Assembly: GCF_022899355.1 (NCBI RefSeq)
Contig: NZ_JALJCK010000001.1
Span: 596,346-660,345 of the forward strand
Length of the DNA: 64,000 nt
Direction: 5' to 3'
Source: Shinella yambaruensis
Lineage (GTDB): Bacteria > Pseudomonadota > Alphaproteobacteria > Rhizobiales > Rhizobiaceae
Positions 57,619 to 64,000 of this stretch are shown here, piece after piece. Both the position numbers and the translations under genes were made by a program. How positions within the stretch are numbered: position 1 is the first letter of the stretch; the number at the start of each line of letters is the position of its first letter. Under the pieces are notes generated by a model. It worked only from the letters and a program-made list of their open reading frames with translations. It was not told the DNA's origin and searched no databases.

Positions 57619-58869
57619 ATGACGACGACACACTTCCCCTTCCTCTCCATCGATCCCGCCAGCCGCCGCGTCTCGCTCGACGGCCGCAATCCCGATTTCT
57701 ACCGCGATCCGAACCCGGTTTACGCGGCGCTGCATGCGCACTGTCCCACCTTCTGGTGGGAAGAGCAGAAGATGTGGTACTTCACCGGCTACGACCATGT
57801 GAACGGCCTCCTGCGCGACCGCCGCTTCGGCCGGCAGATCCTGCATGTGGCGACGCGCGAGGAACTGGGCCTGCCGGAGCCGCAGCCGCACCTGACGCAT
57901 TTCGACGCCGCCGAAGCCTGGTCGCTGCTGGAGCTGGAGCCGCCGGAACACACGCGGCTGCGCACCCTCGTCAACCGCGCCTTCGTCTCGCGCATGATCG
58001 AGAAGCTGACGCCGGAGATTTCCGCGCTCTGCCACGAGGCGATCGACCGGTTCGAGAAGGACGGGAAGGTCGAACTGCTCACCGCCTTCGCCGACATCCT
58101 GCCGGTGACGATGATCGCCCGCATGATCGGCATTCCCGACGAGATGGGGCCGCAGCTCCTGAAATGGTCGCATGCCTATGTGCGCATGTACATGTTCGGC
58201 CGCACCCACGCGGACGAGATCGCGGCCGACAGGGCGGCCGAGGAATTCTCCGCCTATGTCCGCGGCGTCATCGCCGAGCGCCGGGCGGACCCGCGCGACG
58301 ACCTGCTCTCGCACATGGTGCATACGGAGCACCGCGGCCAGCTCCTGACCGAGGACGAGCTGATCTCCACGACCATCGTGCTGCTCAATGCCGGCCACGA
58401 GGCGACGGTGCACCAGATCGGCAATGCCGTGCGCACCATCCTGGAAAACGGCGCCGATCCTTCCGTGCTCTTCGCCGACGGGAAGGCGACGGAGCGCACG
58501 GTCGAGGAATGCCTGCGCATCTCCGCGCCGGTGCACATCTTCGACCGTTTCGCGCTGGAGGATGTCGAACTCGACGGCATCCATTTCCGCCGCGGCGACA
58601 AGGTGGCGATGATCCTCGCGGCCGCCAATCTCGACCCGAGGAAATTCACCGATCCCCTCGTCTTCAAGCCGGACCGCAACGAGGGCGCCAACCTCTCCTT
58701 CGGCGCCGGCATCCACTTCTGCATCGGCGCCCCGCTCGCCCGGCTGGAGCTCAACATCGCCCTGCCGATCCTCTTTCAGCGCCTGCCGGGACTAAGAATC
58801 GCGCAGAAGCCCGTGGTGAAGGATGTCTACCACTTCCACGGGCTGGAGGCGCTGGAGCTGGAATGGTGA
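57619..58869 (+). CDS. Cytochrome P450
   Basis: Soluble bacterial P450 of 416 residues. The haem-ligand loop FGAGIHFCIGAPLARLEL is near residue 355, the I-helix motif LLNAGHEATVHQIGNAV near 255 (acid/alcohol pair altered to His-Glu-Ala-Thr), and the ExxR motif in VEECLRISAP near 296. No reductase or ferredoxin is adjacent, so electron donors lie elsewhere. The substrate is unknown. I start at MTTTHFPFLS; in-frame ATGs at 57601 and 57559 are also open and none has a clear ribosome site. Confidence 0.93.
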   Translation: MTTTHFPFLSIDPASRRVSLDGRNPDFYRDPNPVYAALHAHCPTFWWEEQKMWYFTGYDHVNGLLRDRRFGRQILHVATREELGLPEPQPHLTHFDAAEAWSLLELEPPEHTRLRTLVNRAFVSRMIEKLTPEISALCHEAIDRFEKDGKVELLTAFADILPVTMIARMIGIPDEMGPQLLKWSHAYVRMYMFGRTHADEIAADRAAEEFSAYVRGVIAERRADPRDDLLSHMVHTEHRGQLLTEDELISTTIVLLNAGHEATVHQIGNAVRTILENGADPSVLFADGKATERTVEECLRISAPVHIFDRFALEDVELDGIHFRRGDKVAMILAAANLDPRKFTDPLVFKPDRNEGANLSFGAGIHFCIGAPLARLELNIALPILFQRLPGLRIAQKPVVKDVYHFHGLEALELEW

Positions 58870-58877
58870 GGCGCTGA

Positions 58878-59447
58878 GTGGCACACGATAACAATCTCGT
58901 CCTCATCGGCGCGATCTTCGTCGCGGTCTATCTGCTCGTTCCCCTCGCCACGCTCGCCTCCGGCTTTCTGAGGTCGCGCGGCGATGAGTGGACGTTCCCG
59001 GCGCTCGTGGCCGCCAGTGTTGCACTTTGGGTATTGTTCACGACATCCATGGGTCAGGACAATTTAGCATCGGGTCTTTCTTTACCGTACCTCGGCCTGG
59101 TTGTTCTGACGTCGGTCGGCGGCGGCGCGCTACGCTTCTTTCTATCTCCCTCTGGTCGCGAGCCATCCTGGATTGGCAGCATGCTGCTGGGCTTCGCTAT
59201 TGGCGTTCCGTTACCTCTCACCGGGCTCGGCCAAGTGGGCCTTTTTGCCCAACCGCCACATACAGCCGTCACCATTGTTCTGGTCTGTTTGACTGGCTTC
59301 CTGCTCTATCAAGCGTGTTCAGGACGCAGCAGACTACGATTGAAGCAGCCGTTCGACACGTACGGCTTCATATGCTTCTCGCTCGCAGGGACGCTGGGCC
59401 TCGCGACTATCTTGGCCAATTTTTTCCCTCTACAGGCGGCATCCTAG
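58878..59447 (+). CDS. Hypothetical integral membrane protein with lower GC
   Basis: Unrecognised 189-residue protein with five or six hydrophobic segments (LIGAIFVAVYLLVPLATLA, ALVAASVALWVLF, YLGLVVLTSVGGG, IGSMLLGFAIGVPLPL, VTIVLVCLTGFLLYQ, FSLAGTLGLATILANFF). It starts with GTG 8 bases after the P450 stop, with GGTGAGG upstream. From about base 59030 the codon use shifts to more T- and A-ending codons than in the neighbours, suggesting recent acquisition or weak selection. Possibly co-transcribed with the P450; no function can be assigned. Confidence 0.7.
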   Translation: MAHDNNLVLIGAIFVAVYLLVPLATLASGFLRSRGDEWTFPALVAASVALWVLFTTSMGQDNLASGLSLPYLGLVVLTSVGGGALRFFLSPSGREPSWIGSMLLGFAIGVPLPLTGLGQVGLFAQPPHTAVTIVLVCLTGFLLYQACSGRSRLRLKQPFDTYGFICFSLAGTLGLATILANFFPLQAAS

Positions 59448-59509
59448 CCCCTGCATAAGATTGGGGCTCACCCGCCGCCCGATTTGACAAAAGCCTTGCG
59501 GGCGAAATC

Positions 59510-59854
59510 CTAGACGCGGATGACGTAGTCCTTGCGAGTCGTTTCAACGACTTCCCAGGTTCCCTTGAAGCCGGGTCTCAGGATCAGGCGGTCGCCGGCC
59601 TTCAGGTGCGTCGTTTCGCCATTTTCCGAAACCACGATCGAGCGCCCCTCGAGGATATGGAAATACTCCCACTCGTCGTACTGGATGCGCCATTTTCCCG
59701 GCGTCGACTGCCAGATGCCGGCATAGATGCCGCCATCGGCCTCCTCGATGTTCCAGGTGGTGAAGACCGGATCGCCAGCGATCAGCCGGTCGGCGGCCGG
59801 GCGGCCCGTCTCGGGCTCGATGCCCTCAATGTCGAAATCGCGTATCTTGGTCAT
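59510..59854 (-). CDS. Cupin-domain protein (EutQ/DUF861-like)
   Basis: 114-residue single-domain cupin. VFTTWNIEEADGGIYAGIWQ, YDEWEYFHILEGRSIVVSENGE and KAGDRLILRPGFKGTWEVVE (each in part) correspond to the two cupin motifs. Such proteins often bind a small sugar, amine or acid, and no specific role is evident. I start at MTKIRDFDIEG; a longer frame to 59953 runs into repeat DNA and is dismissed. Confidence 0.85.
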   Translation of the reverse strand: MTKIRDFDIEGIEPETGRPAADRLIAGDPVFTTWNIEEADGGIYAGIWQSTPGKWRIQYDEWEYFHILEGRSIVVSENGETTHLKAGDRLILRPGFKGTWEVVETTRKDYVIRV

Positions 59855-59884
59855 AAGGCTGTCCGTTCCTTCCTGAGCCAGATG

Positions 59885-60042
59885 CCCCTCATCCGGCTGC
59901 CGCCCCCTTCTCCCCGCAAGCGGGGCGAAGGGATGATGCACCGGTTTCCTCAAGCAATGCAGACAACGAACGGGAAAAGCGCTCCGCGTGTTTCCTTCTC
60001 CCCGCCTGCGGGGAGAAGGTGGCCGGCAGGCCGGATGAAGGG
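59885..60042. repeat. Inverted pair of rhizobial palindromic repeats
   Basis: The left arm CCCTCATCCGGCTGCCGCC with CCTTCTCCCCGC (59885-59924), and right arm CCTTCTCCCCGCCTGCGGGG, then CCGGCAGGCCGGATGAAGGG (59994-60042), are inverted relatives of the element between hutH and hutG. They lie between the cupin gene and the end of metY. A third, short and degenerate copy lies at about 46794-46824 after the MarR terminator. Confidence 0.7.
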
Positions 60043-60067
60043 CAATCCCGTTTATGCCCTGGCCCGT

Positions 60068-61351
60068 CTATGCCTTGGCCAGCGCCTGCTCGATATCCGC
60101 GATGATGTCTGCGACGTCCTCGATGCCGATCGACAGGCGCACGACGTCGGGGCCGGCGCCGGCGGCGACCTGCTGCTCCTCGCTGAGCTGGCGATGGGTG
60201 GTGGAGGCCGGGTGGATGACGAGGGAGCGCGTGTCGCCGATATTGGCGAGGTGCGAGAGCATTTCCAGGCCCTCGACGAAGCGCTTGCCCGATTCGTAGC
60301 CGCCCTTGAGGCCGAAGGTGAAGACCGCGCCGGCGCCCTTGGGCGAATAGCGCTGCTGGGTGGCATGGTTCGGATCGTCCTCGAGGCCCGCATAGGTGAC
60401 CCAGGAGATCTTGTCGTGGCCCTTCAGCCACTTGGCGACGGCGAGCGCATTGTCGCAATGGCGCTGCATCCTCAGCGGCAGGGTTTCGATGCCGGTCAGG
60501 ATCTGGAAGGCATTGAAGGGCGAGATGGCGGGGCCGAAATCGCGCAGGCCGAGAACGCGGCAGGCGATGGCGAAGGCGAAGTTGCCGAAGGTGGCATGCA
60601 GCACGATGCCGGCATATTCCGGCCGCGGCTCGGACAGCATCGGATACTTGCCGGAGGCCGTCCAGTCGAAGGTGCCGCCGTCGACGATGACGCCGCCCAT
60701 GGAATTGCCATGGCCGCCCATGAACTTGGTCAGCGAATGCACGACGATGTCGGCGCCGTGCTCCAGCGGGCGCACGAGATAGGGCGTCGCCATGGTGTTA
60801 TCGACGATGAGCGGCAGGCCGTGGCGATGGGCGATCTCGGCGATACCCGCGATATCGACGAAGGTGCCGCCGGGGTTTGCCAGGCTCTCGATGAAGATCG
60901 CCTTGGTCTTGTCGTCGATCTGGCTTTCGAAGGAGGAGAGGTCGGCCGTATCGGCCCAGCGCACATGCCAGTCGAAGCTCTTGAAGGCATGGCCGAACTG
61001 GTTGATCGAGCCGCCATAGAGCCGGCGCGCGGCGATGAAGTTGTCGCCCGGGCGCATGATCGTGTGGAAGACGAGGAGCTGGGCGGCATGGCCCGAGGCG
61101 ACGGCGAGCGCCGCCGTGCCGCCTTCGAGCGCCGCGACGCGCTCTTCCAGCACCGCCTGGGTCGGGTTCATGATGCGGGTGTAGATGTTCCCGAAGGCCT
61201 GGAGGCCGAAAAGCGAGGCGGCGTGGTCGGTGTCGTTGAACACGAAGCTCGTGGTCTGGTAGATCGGCGTCGCGCGCGCGCCCGTCGTCGGGTCCGGCTG
61301 GGCGCCGGCGTGGATGGCGAGCGTTGCAAATCCGGGCTTGTTCTGCGTCAT
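60068..61351 (-). CDS. metY: O-acetylhomoserine aminocarboxypropyltransferase (sulfhydrylase)
   Basis: PLP enzyme that makes homocysteine from O-acetylhomoserine and sulphide. The 427-residue product starts [20 protein letters not shown] and has [22 protein letters not shown] near residue 57 (in part). It also carries the PLP Lys in [18 protein letters not shown] near 205, and the C-terminal [20 protein letters not shown], all of the Cys/Met PLP family; overall resemblance is to MetY rather than MetZ or MetB. The leader before the ATG is short and I see no SAM riboswitch. Confidence 0.93.
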   Translation of the reverse strand: MTQNKPGFATLAIHAGAQPDPTTGARATPIYQTTSFVFNDTDHAASLFGLQAFGNIYTRIMNPTQAVLEERVAALEGGTAALAVASGHAAQLLVFHTIMRPGDNFIAARRLYGGSINQFGHAFKSFDWHVRWADTADLSSFESQIDDKTKAIFIESLANPGGTFVDIAGIAEIAHRHGLPLIVDNTMATPYLVRPLEHGADIVVHSLTKFMGGHGNSMGGVIVDGGTFDWTASGKYPMLSEPRPEYAGIVLHATFGNFAFAIACRVLGLRDFGPAISPFNAFQILTGIETLPLRMQRHCDNALAVAKWLKGHDKISWVTYAGLEDDPNHATQQRYSPKGAGAVFTFGLKGGYESGKRFVEGLEMLSHLANIGDTRSLVIHPASTTHRQLSEEQQVAAGAGPDVVRLSIGIEDVADIIADIEQALAKA

Positions 61352-61470
61352 GAAATGGCCTCCCTGGCTAAAGTCGGGCGCACTATTTCAGAGTGGTAAG
61401 AGCCGGTCAAAGAAAGATTTTCCGGAAAAAGGCACAGGCGCGGCAACAGACGTTTTGCCGCCTGAAAACC

Positions 61471-61899
61471 TCAGGCGACGAGGCGGGGATATTCGATCGC
61501 CGGGCAGCGATCCATGACCACCTTGATGCCGGCCGCCTCCGCCTTTGCCGCCGCCGCGTCATGGCGCACCGAGAGCTGGCCCCAGATGACCCTGGGCAGC
61601 GGGTTCAGCGCCAGCACCTCCTCGACGACCGACGGGAGCGCATCCGCCGCGCGGAAGACATCGACCATGTCGATGGGTTCGACGATATCGGCCAGACGGG
61701 CGACGACCGGCTGACCGAGGATCTCCTTGCCGGCCTGGCCGGGATTGACCGGGATGACCCGATAGCCCTTGCGCAGCAGGAAGGCCATCACCCGGTGGCT
61801 GGGGCGCTCCGGATTGGGCGAGGCGCCGACGAGCGCGATGAGCTTGGTCGAGCGCAGGATGTCGGCGATGTAATAGTCCGGATAGGAATCGTGGTTCAT
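61471..61899 (-). CDS. CoA-binding domain protein, paralogue 1
   Basis: 142-residue protein with a Rossmann-type CoA-binding domain (YccU/YneT family). Visible are the N-terminal IADILRSTKLIALVGASPNP, with the nucleotide-binding glycine turn, GYRVIPVNPGQAGKEILGQP near residue 45, and VIWGQLSVRHDAAAAKAEAAG near 105 with VVMDRC at the end. The exact role of this family is not settled. It is about 65 % identical by eye to the next gene, from which it is 65 bases away. Confidence 0.88.
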   Translation of the reverse strand: MNHDSYPDYYIADILRSTKLIALVGASPNPERPSHRVMAFLLRKGYRVIPVNPGQAGKEILGQPVVARLADIVEPIDMVDVFRAADALPSVVEEVLALNPLPRVIWGQLSVRHDAAAAKAEAAGIKVVMDRCPAIEYPRLVA

Positions 61900-61964
61900 G
61901 CGGCTACCCCGTTTTGCTGCCGGAGAATTGGGGTAACGTTGCGTGAAGTCAATATGCGCGGCGC

Positions 61965-62402
61965 TCAGGAGGCCTTGAGCATCAGCACCGGATATTCCGT
62001 CACCGGGCAGCGATCCATGACCACCTGGATGCCGGCGGCCTCCGCCCGCGCGGCGGCGGCATCGTCGCGCACCGTGAACTGGCCCCAGAGCACGGCGGGA
62101 AGCGGATCGAGCGCCAGCACCTCGTCGACGACGGCACCGAACTGGCTTGCCGCGCGAAAGACGTCGACCATGTCGATCGGCTCGGCGATATCGGCAAGAT
62201 GCGCGTAGACCTTCTGGCCGAGGATGGTCTTTCCGGCGTGGCCGGGATTGACGGGAATGACGCGATAGCCCTTGCCGAGCAGGAAACCCATGACGCCATG
62301 GCTCGGCCGCGCATCGTTCGGCGAGGCGCCGAGCACGGCGATCGTGTGCACGGATTTGAGAATGTGGCGGATGTAGCTGTCGGGATAGTGATCGTGGTTC
62401 AT
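61965..62402 (-). CDS. CoA-binding domain protein, paralogue 2
   Basis: 145-residue tandem paralogue of the preceding gene: MNHDHYPDSYIRHILKSVHT, LGASPNDARPSHGVMGFLLG, VNPGHAGKTILGQKVYAHLA and VVMDRCPVTEYP align throughout. GGAGG lies before ATG 62402; a longer frame to 62501 has no family match. It lies upstream of paralogue 1 on the same strand, so the two may be co-transcribed. They probably arose by local duplication. Confidence 0.88.
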   Translation of the reverse strand: MNHDHYPDSYIRHILKSVHTIAVLGASPNDARPSHGVMGFLLGKGYRVIPVNPGHAGKTILGQKVYAHLADIAEPIDMVDVFRAASQFGAVVDEVLALDPLPAVLWGQFTVRDDAAAARAEAAGIQVVMDRCPVTEYPVLMLKAS

Positions 62403-62664
62403 CGCTGCCTCCTCCGGCGTTCGCAACCGTCTCTCACATGTCTTCCTGCCTTCCAGGCTAGCGCAGAACCTTAAAGAAGACGACCGCACCGGGGCCGGCA
62501 TTCGCGCGCCGATTGTGCCATTGCGGATCAGCTTCGGTCATTTTGCCGCCGCCAGGGCGCATTTTGCCGAAAATCCTGCCAGTATCCCGATTGCAAATCG
62601 GCGAAATTGCGCCGATGAAGGACCACGCTCCTCCCCCAATGGCCTGCCCCTTCGAGGTCCCGGA

Positions 62665-63501
62665 TTGCCGCTAGACATTCTTTTTCTCGTGCTGTTCGGC
62701 GCGGCTCTTCATGCCGTCTGGAATGCCCTCGTCAAATCCGGCACGGACAAGTCGCTCGACGCGGCCATGGTCTCGCTCGGCGGCGGCATGGTCGGCCTTG
62801 CCTTCCTGCCGTTCGTGCCCATGCCCGATCCGGCGGCCTGGCCCTTCGTGCTCACCTCGGCCGTCCTGCAATTCGCCTATTTCCAGCTCGTCGCCGCCGC
62901 CTACCGGGCCGGCGATATCGGCCTCGTCTATCCGCTGATGCGGGGCGCCGCGCCCCTTCTTGTCGCCATGACGAGCGGCCTCGTCCTGGGGGAGCACCTG
63001 ACACCGGGCGCAATGGCGGGCGTGCTGGTCATTTCCGTCGGCGTGCTGACGCTCGCCTTCGAATCGCGTCATGGCAGCCGCCGGGCCATCACCTATGCGC
63101 TGGCGAACGCCGCCGTCATCGCCACCTATACCTTCGTCGACGGCGCCGGCGCGCGCGTTTCCGGCAATGCGGTTTCCTACACGCTGTGGATGTCGTTGCT
63201 GCCGCCGGTCCTGCTCTTCGGCTGGGCGGTCGCGCGGCGCGGCAGCAGGCCGGTCTGGACGCATGTGCGCCGCAACTGGGTGCGCGGCCTCCTCGGCGGC
63301 GCCGGTTCCATCGCCTCCTACGGCCTCGCCCTCTGGGCCATGACCAAGGCGCCGGTCGCCACCATCGCCGCGCTGCGCGAAACCGCCATCCTCTTCGCCC
63401 TCCTCATCTCGGTCTTCATCCTCAAGGAGAGGGCCAGCATCTGGCGCTACATCGCCAGTGCCGTGATCGCGACGGGCGTGCTGGTGCTGAAGCTGGCTTG
63501 A
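62665..63501 (+). CDS. EamA-family (DMT) transporter
   Basis: Ten-helix membrane protein of the drug/metabolite transporter superfamily, 278 residues, with two EamA repeats (about 1-135 and 145-278). Conserved points are LHAVWNALVKSG near residue 14, YRAGDIGLVYPLMRGAAPL near 90, and APVATIAALRETAILFALLI near 228 followed by LKERASIWRYIAS. The likely start is TTG at 62665, with GAGG seven bases before; the frame is open upstream to 62515 but that part is not hydrophobic and does not fit the family. The exported substrate is unknown. Confidence 0.9.
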   Translation: MPLDILFLVLFGAALHAVWNALVKSGTDKSLDAAMVSLGGGMVGLAFLPFVPMPDPAAWPFVLTSAVLQFAYFQLVAAAYRAGDIGLVYPLMRGAAPLLVAMTSGLVLGEHLTPGAMAGVLVISVGVLTLAFESRHGSRRAITYALANAAVIATYTFVDGAGARVSGNAVSYTLWMSLLPPVLLFGWAVARRGSRPVWTHVRRNWVRGLLGGAGSIASYGLALWAMTKAPVATIAALRETAILFALLISVFILKERASIWRYIASAVIATGVLVLKLA

Positions 63502-63529
63502 GGATTGAAATCCTCGCCCGCAGAGTGTA

Positions 63530-63547
63530 TGTACGTATTATTGTACA
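63530..63547 (+). promoter_or_regulatory. YefM-type operator (paired TGTAC motifs)
   Basis: TGTACG (63530-63535) and TGTACA (63542-63547) are 12 bases apart centre to centre, the same geometry as the two TGTACA palindromes bound by E. coli YefM (known). The site lies 13 bases before the antitoxin start. Confidence 0.65.
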
Positions 63548-63559
63548 GAGGACACCGGC

Positions 63560-63829
63560 ATGAAGGTCGTCAGCCTTTCCGAACTGCGCGCGAACATTGC
63601 CAAGCACTTCGACAGCGTCGAGGCCGACCGGGACGAACTGATCGTCACGCGGCAGAACCGCGAGCCGATGGTCGTCATGTCGCTCGCCGATTTCGAGAGC
63701 TGGAAAGAGACGATGTACCTTACCGCCGGCCCGGCGAACCGCGCGCATCTGCTGCGCTCGATCCAATCGCTCGATGCAGGCAAGGGCGAGACAAGAACGC
63801 TCGATGAGCTGACCGTCACCGGCGAATGA
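63560..63829 (+). CDS. yefM: YefM-family antitoxin
   Basis: 89-residue Phd/YefM antitoxin: [20 protein letters not shown] at the start, with the DNA-binding fold, [20 protein letters not shown] near residue 30, then an acidic C-terminus ([20 protein letters not shown]) of the type that wraps the toxin. AGAGG precedes the ATG at 8 bases. It overlaps the toxin start by four bases (ATGA). Confidence 0.92.
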   Translation: MKVVSLSELRANIAKHFDSVEADRDELIVTRQNREPMVVMSLADFESWKETMYLTAGPANRAHLLRSIQSLDAGKGETRTLDELTVTGE

Positions 63830-64000
63830 AGATCTGCTTTTCTCCGGAAGCCTGGGCCGATTTCACCTATTGGGTCGAAACGGACCGCAAGACCGCGGAG
63901 AAGATCGTCGGCCTGATCAAGGAATGCCGGCGGGAACCGTTTTCCGGCCTCGGCAAGCCCGAGCCGCTGCGCGGGGAGCTGAAAGGCTTCTGGTCACGCC
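63826..64000 (+). CDS. yoeB: YoeB-family mRNA interferase toxin, 3' end beyond window
   Basis: The 58 visible residues ([20 protein letters not shown] at the start, [20 protein letters not shown], then KGFWSR) match the RelE-fold YoeB toxin, a ribosome-dependent endoribonuclease. The expected total is about 85 residues, so roughly 25 residues with the catalytic C-terminal His/Tyr lie outside. It is coupled to yefM. Confidence 0.9.
   Translation, partial: MKICFSPEAWADFTYWVETDRKTAEKIVGLIKECRREPFSGLGKPEPLRGELKGFWSR

Noticed and set aside
60052-60081. Tandem near-repeat at the metY stop (GGCCAAGGCATAGACG / GGCCAGGGCATAAACG)
   Set aside because: Only two 16-base copies with mismatches; probably slippage with no functional sign.
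61352-61470. SAM riboswitch before metY
   Set aside because: The leader is short and I could not find the conserved SAM-II pairing elements; only a ribosome site GGGAGG is clear.

Overview
The window is GC-rich (roughly 63-65 % by eye), densely coded chromosomal DNA from an alphaproteobacterium of the Rhizobiales, most likely Rhizobiaceae (Rhizobium, Ensifer, Shinella or Agrobacterium group). This is inferred from the nuo operon running into birA, the helix-hairpin-helix extension on NuoE, the SecDF fusion, the hutF route of histidine breakdown, the clpP-clpX-lon-HU order, the abundance of class III nucleotide cyclases, and palindromic intergenic repeats of rhizobial type. The species cannot be named from the sequence.

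Layout. 1-17068 (minus strand): birA (cut by the window edge) and a complete 14-subunit respiratory complex I operon (nuoA to nuoN). The operon is interrupted by three non-core genes: a four-helix-bundle gene between nuoC and nuoD, flanked by 18-bp inverted repeats; a small secreted protein between nuoD and nuoE; and a helix-hairpin-helix protein between nuoF and nuoG that resembles the NuoE tail. 17497-18017: two identical tRNA-Asp genes and a tRNA-Val. 18309-24800: a signalling and secretion block with a membrane/ferredoxin/cyclase fusion (CyaC-like), two small overlapping ORFs, an RTX-tailed metalloprotease related to anthrax lethal factor, and a divergent pair consisting of a PycTM-type membrane protein and a CHASE2 nucleotide cyclase. 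24804-33358: the histidine utilisation cluster, hutFC on minus and hutIHGUD on plus, with a HutC-type operator in the divergent promoter. 33453-38009: aldo/keto reductase, an orphan amino-acid binding protein, a LysR regulator and a DAO-type oxidase. 38045-46716: SecDF, a small membrane protein, the YhaN/YhaO ATPase-nuclease pair, and a MarR regulator whose promoter implies a leaderless mRNA. 46837-54862 (minus): a secreted phytase-like esterase behind a three-repeat Pho box, HU, Lon, ClpX and ClpP. 55135-64000: gamma-glutamyltransferase, a VapBC-like toxin-antitoxin pair, a cytochrome P450, a lower-GC membrane protein, a cupin, MetY, two tandem CoA-binding paralogues, an EamA exporter, and a YefM/YoeB pair cut by the right edge.

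Most of the window is conserved housekeeping. The parts most worth a second look are the PycTM/cyclase pair (a possible nucleotide-signalled membrane response outside the classical Pycsar layout), the repeat-flanked four-helix-bundle insertion in the nuo operon with its apparent ACG start, and the intergenic repeat that supplies the start codon of hutD.
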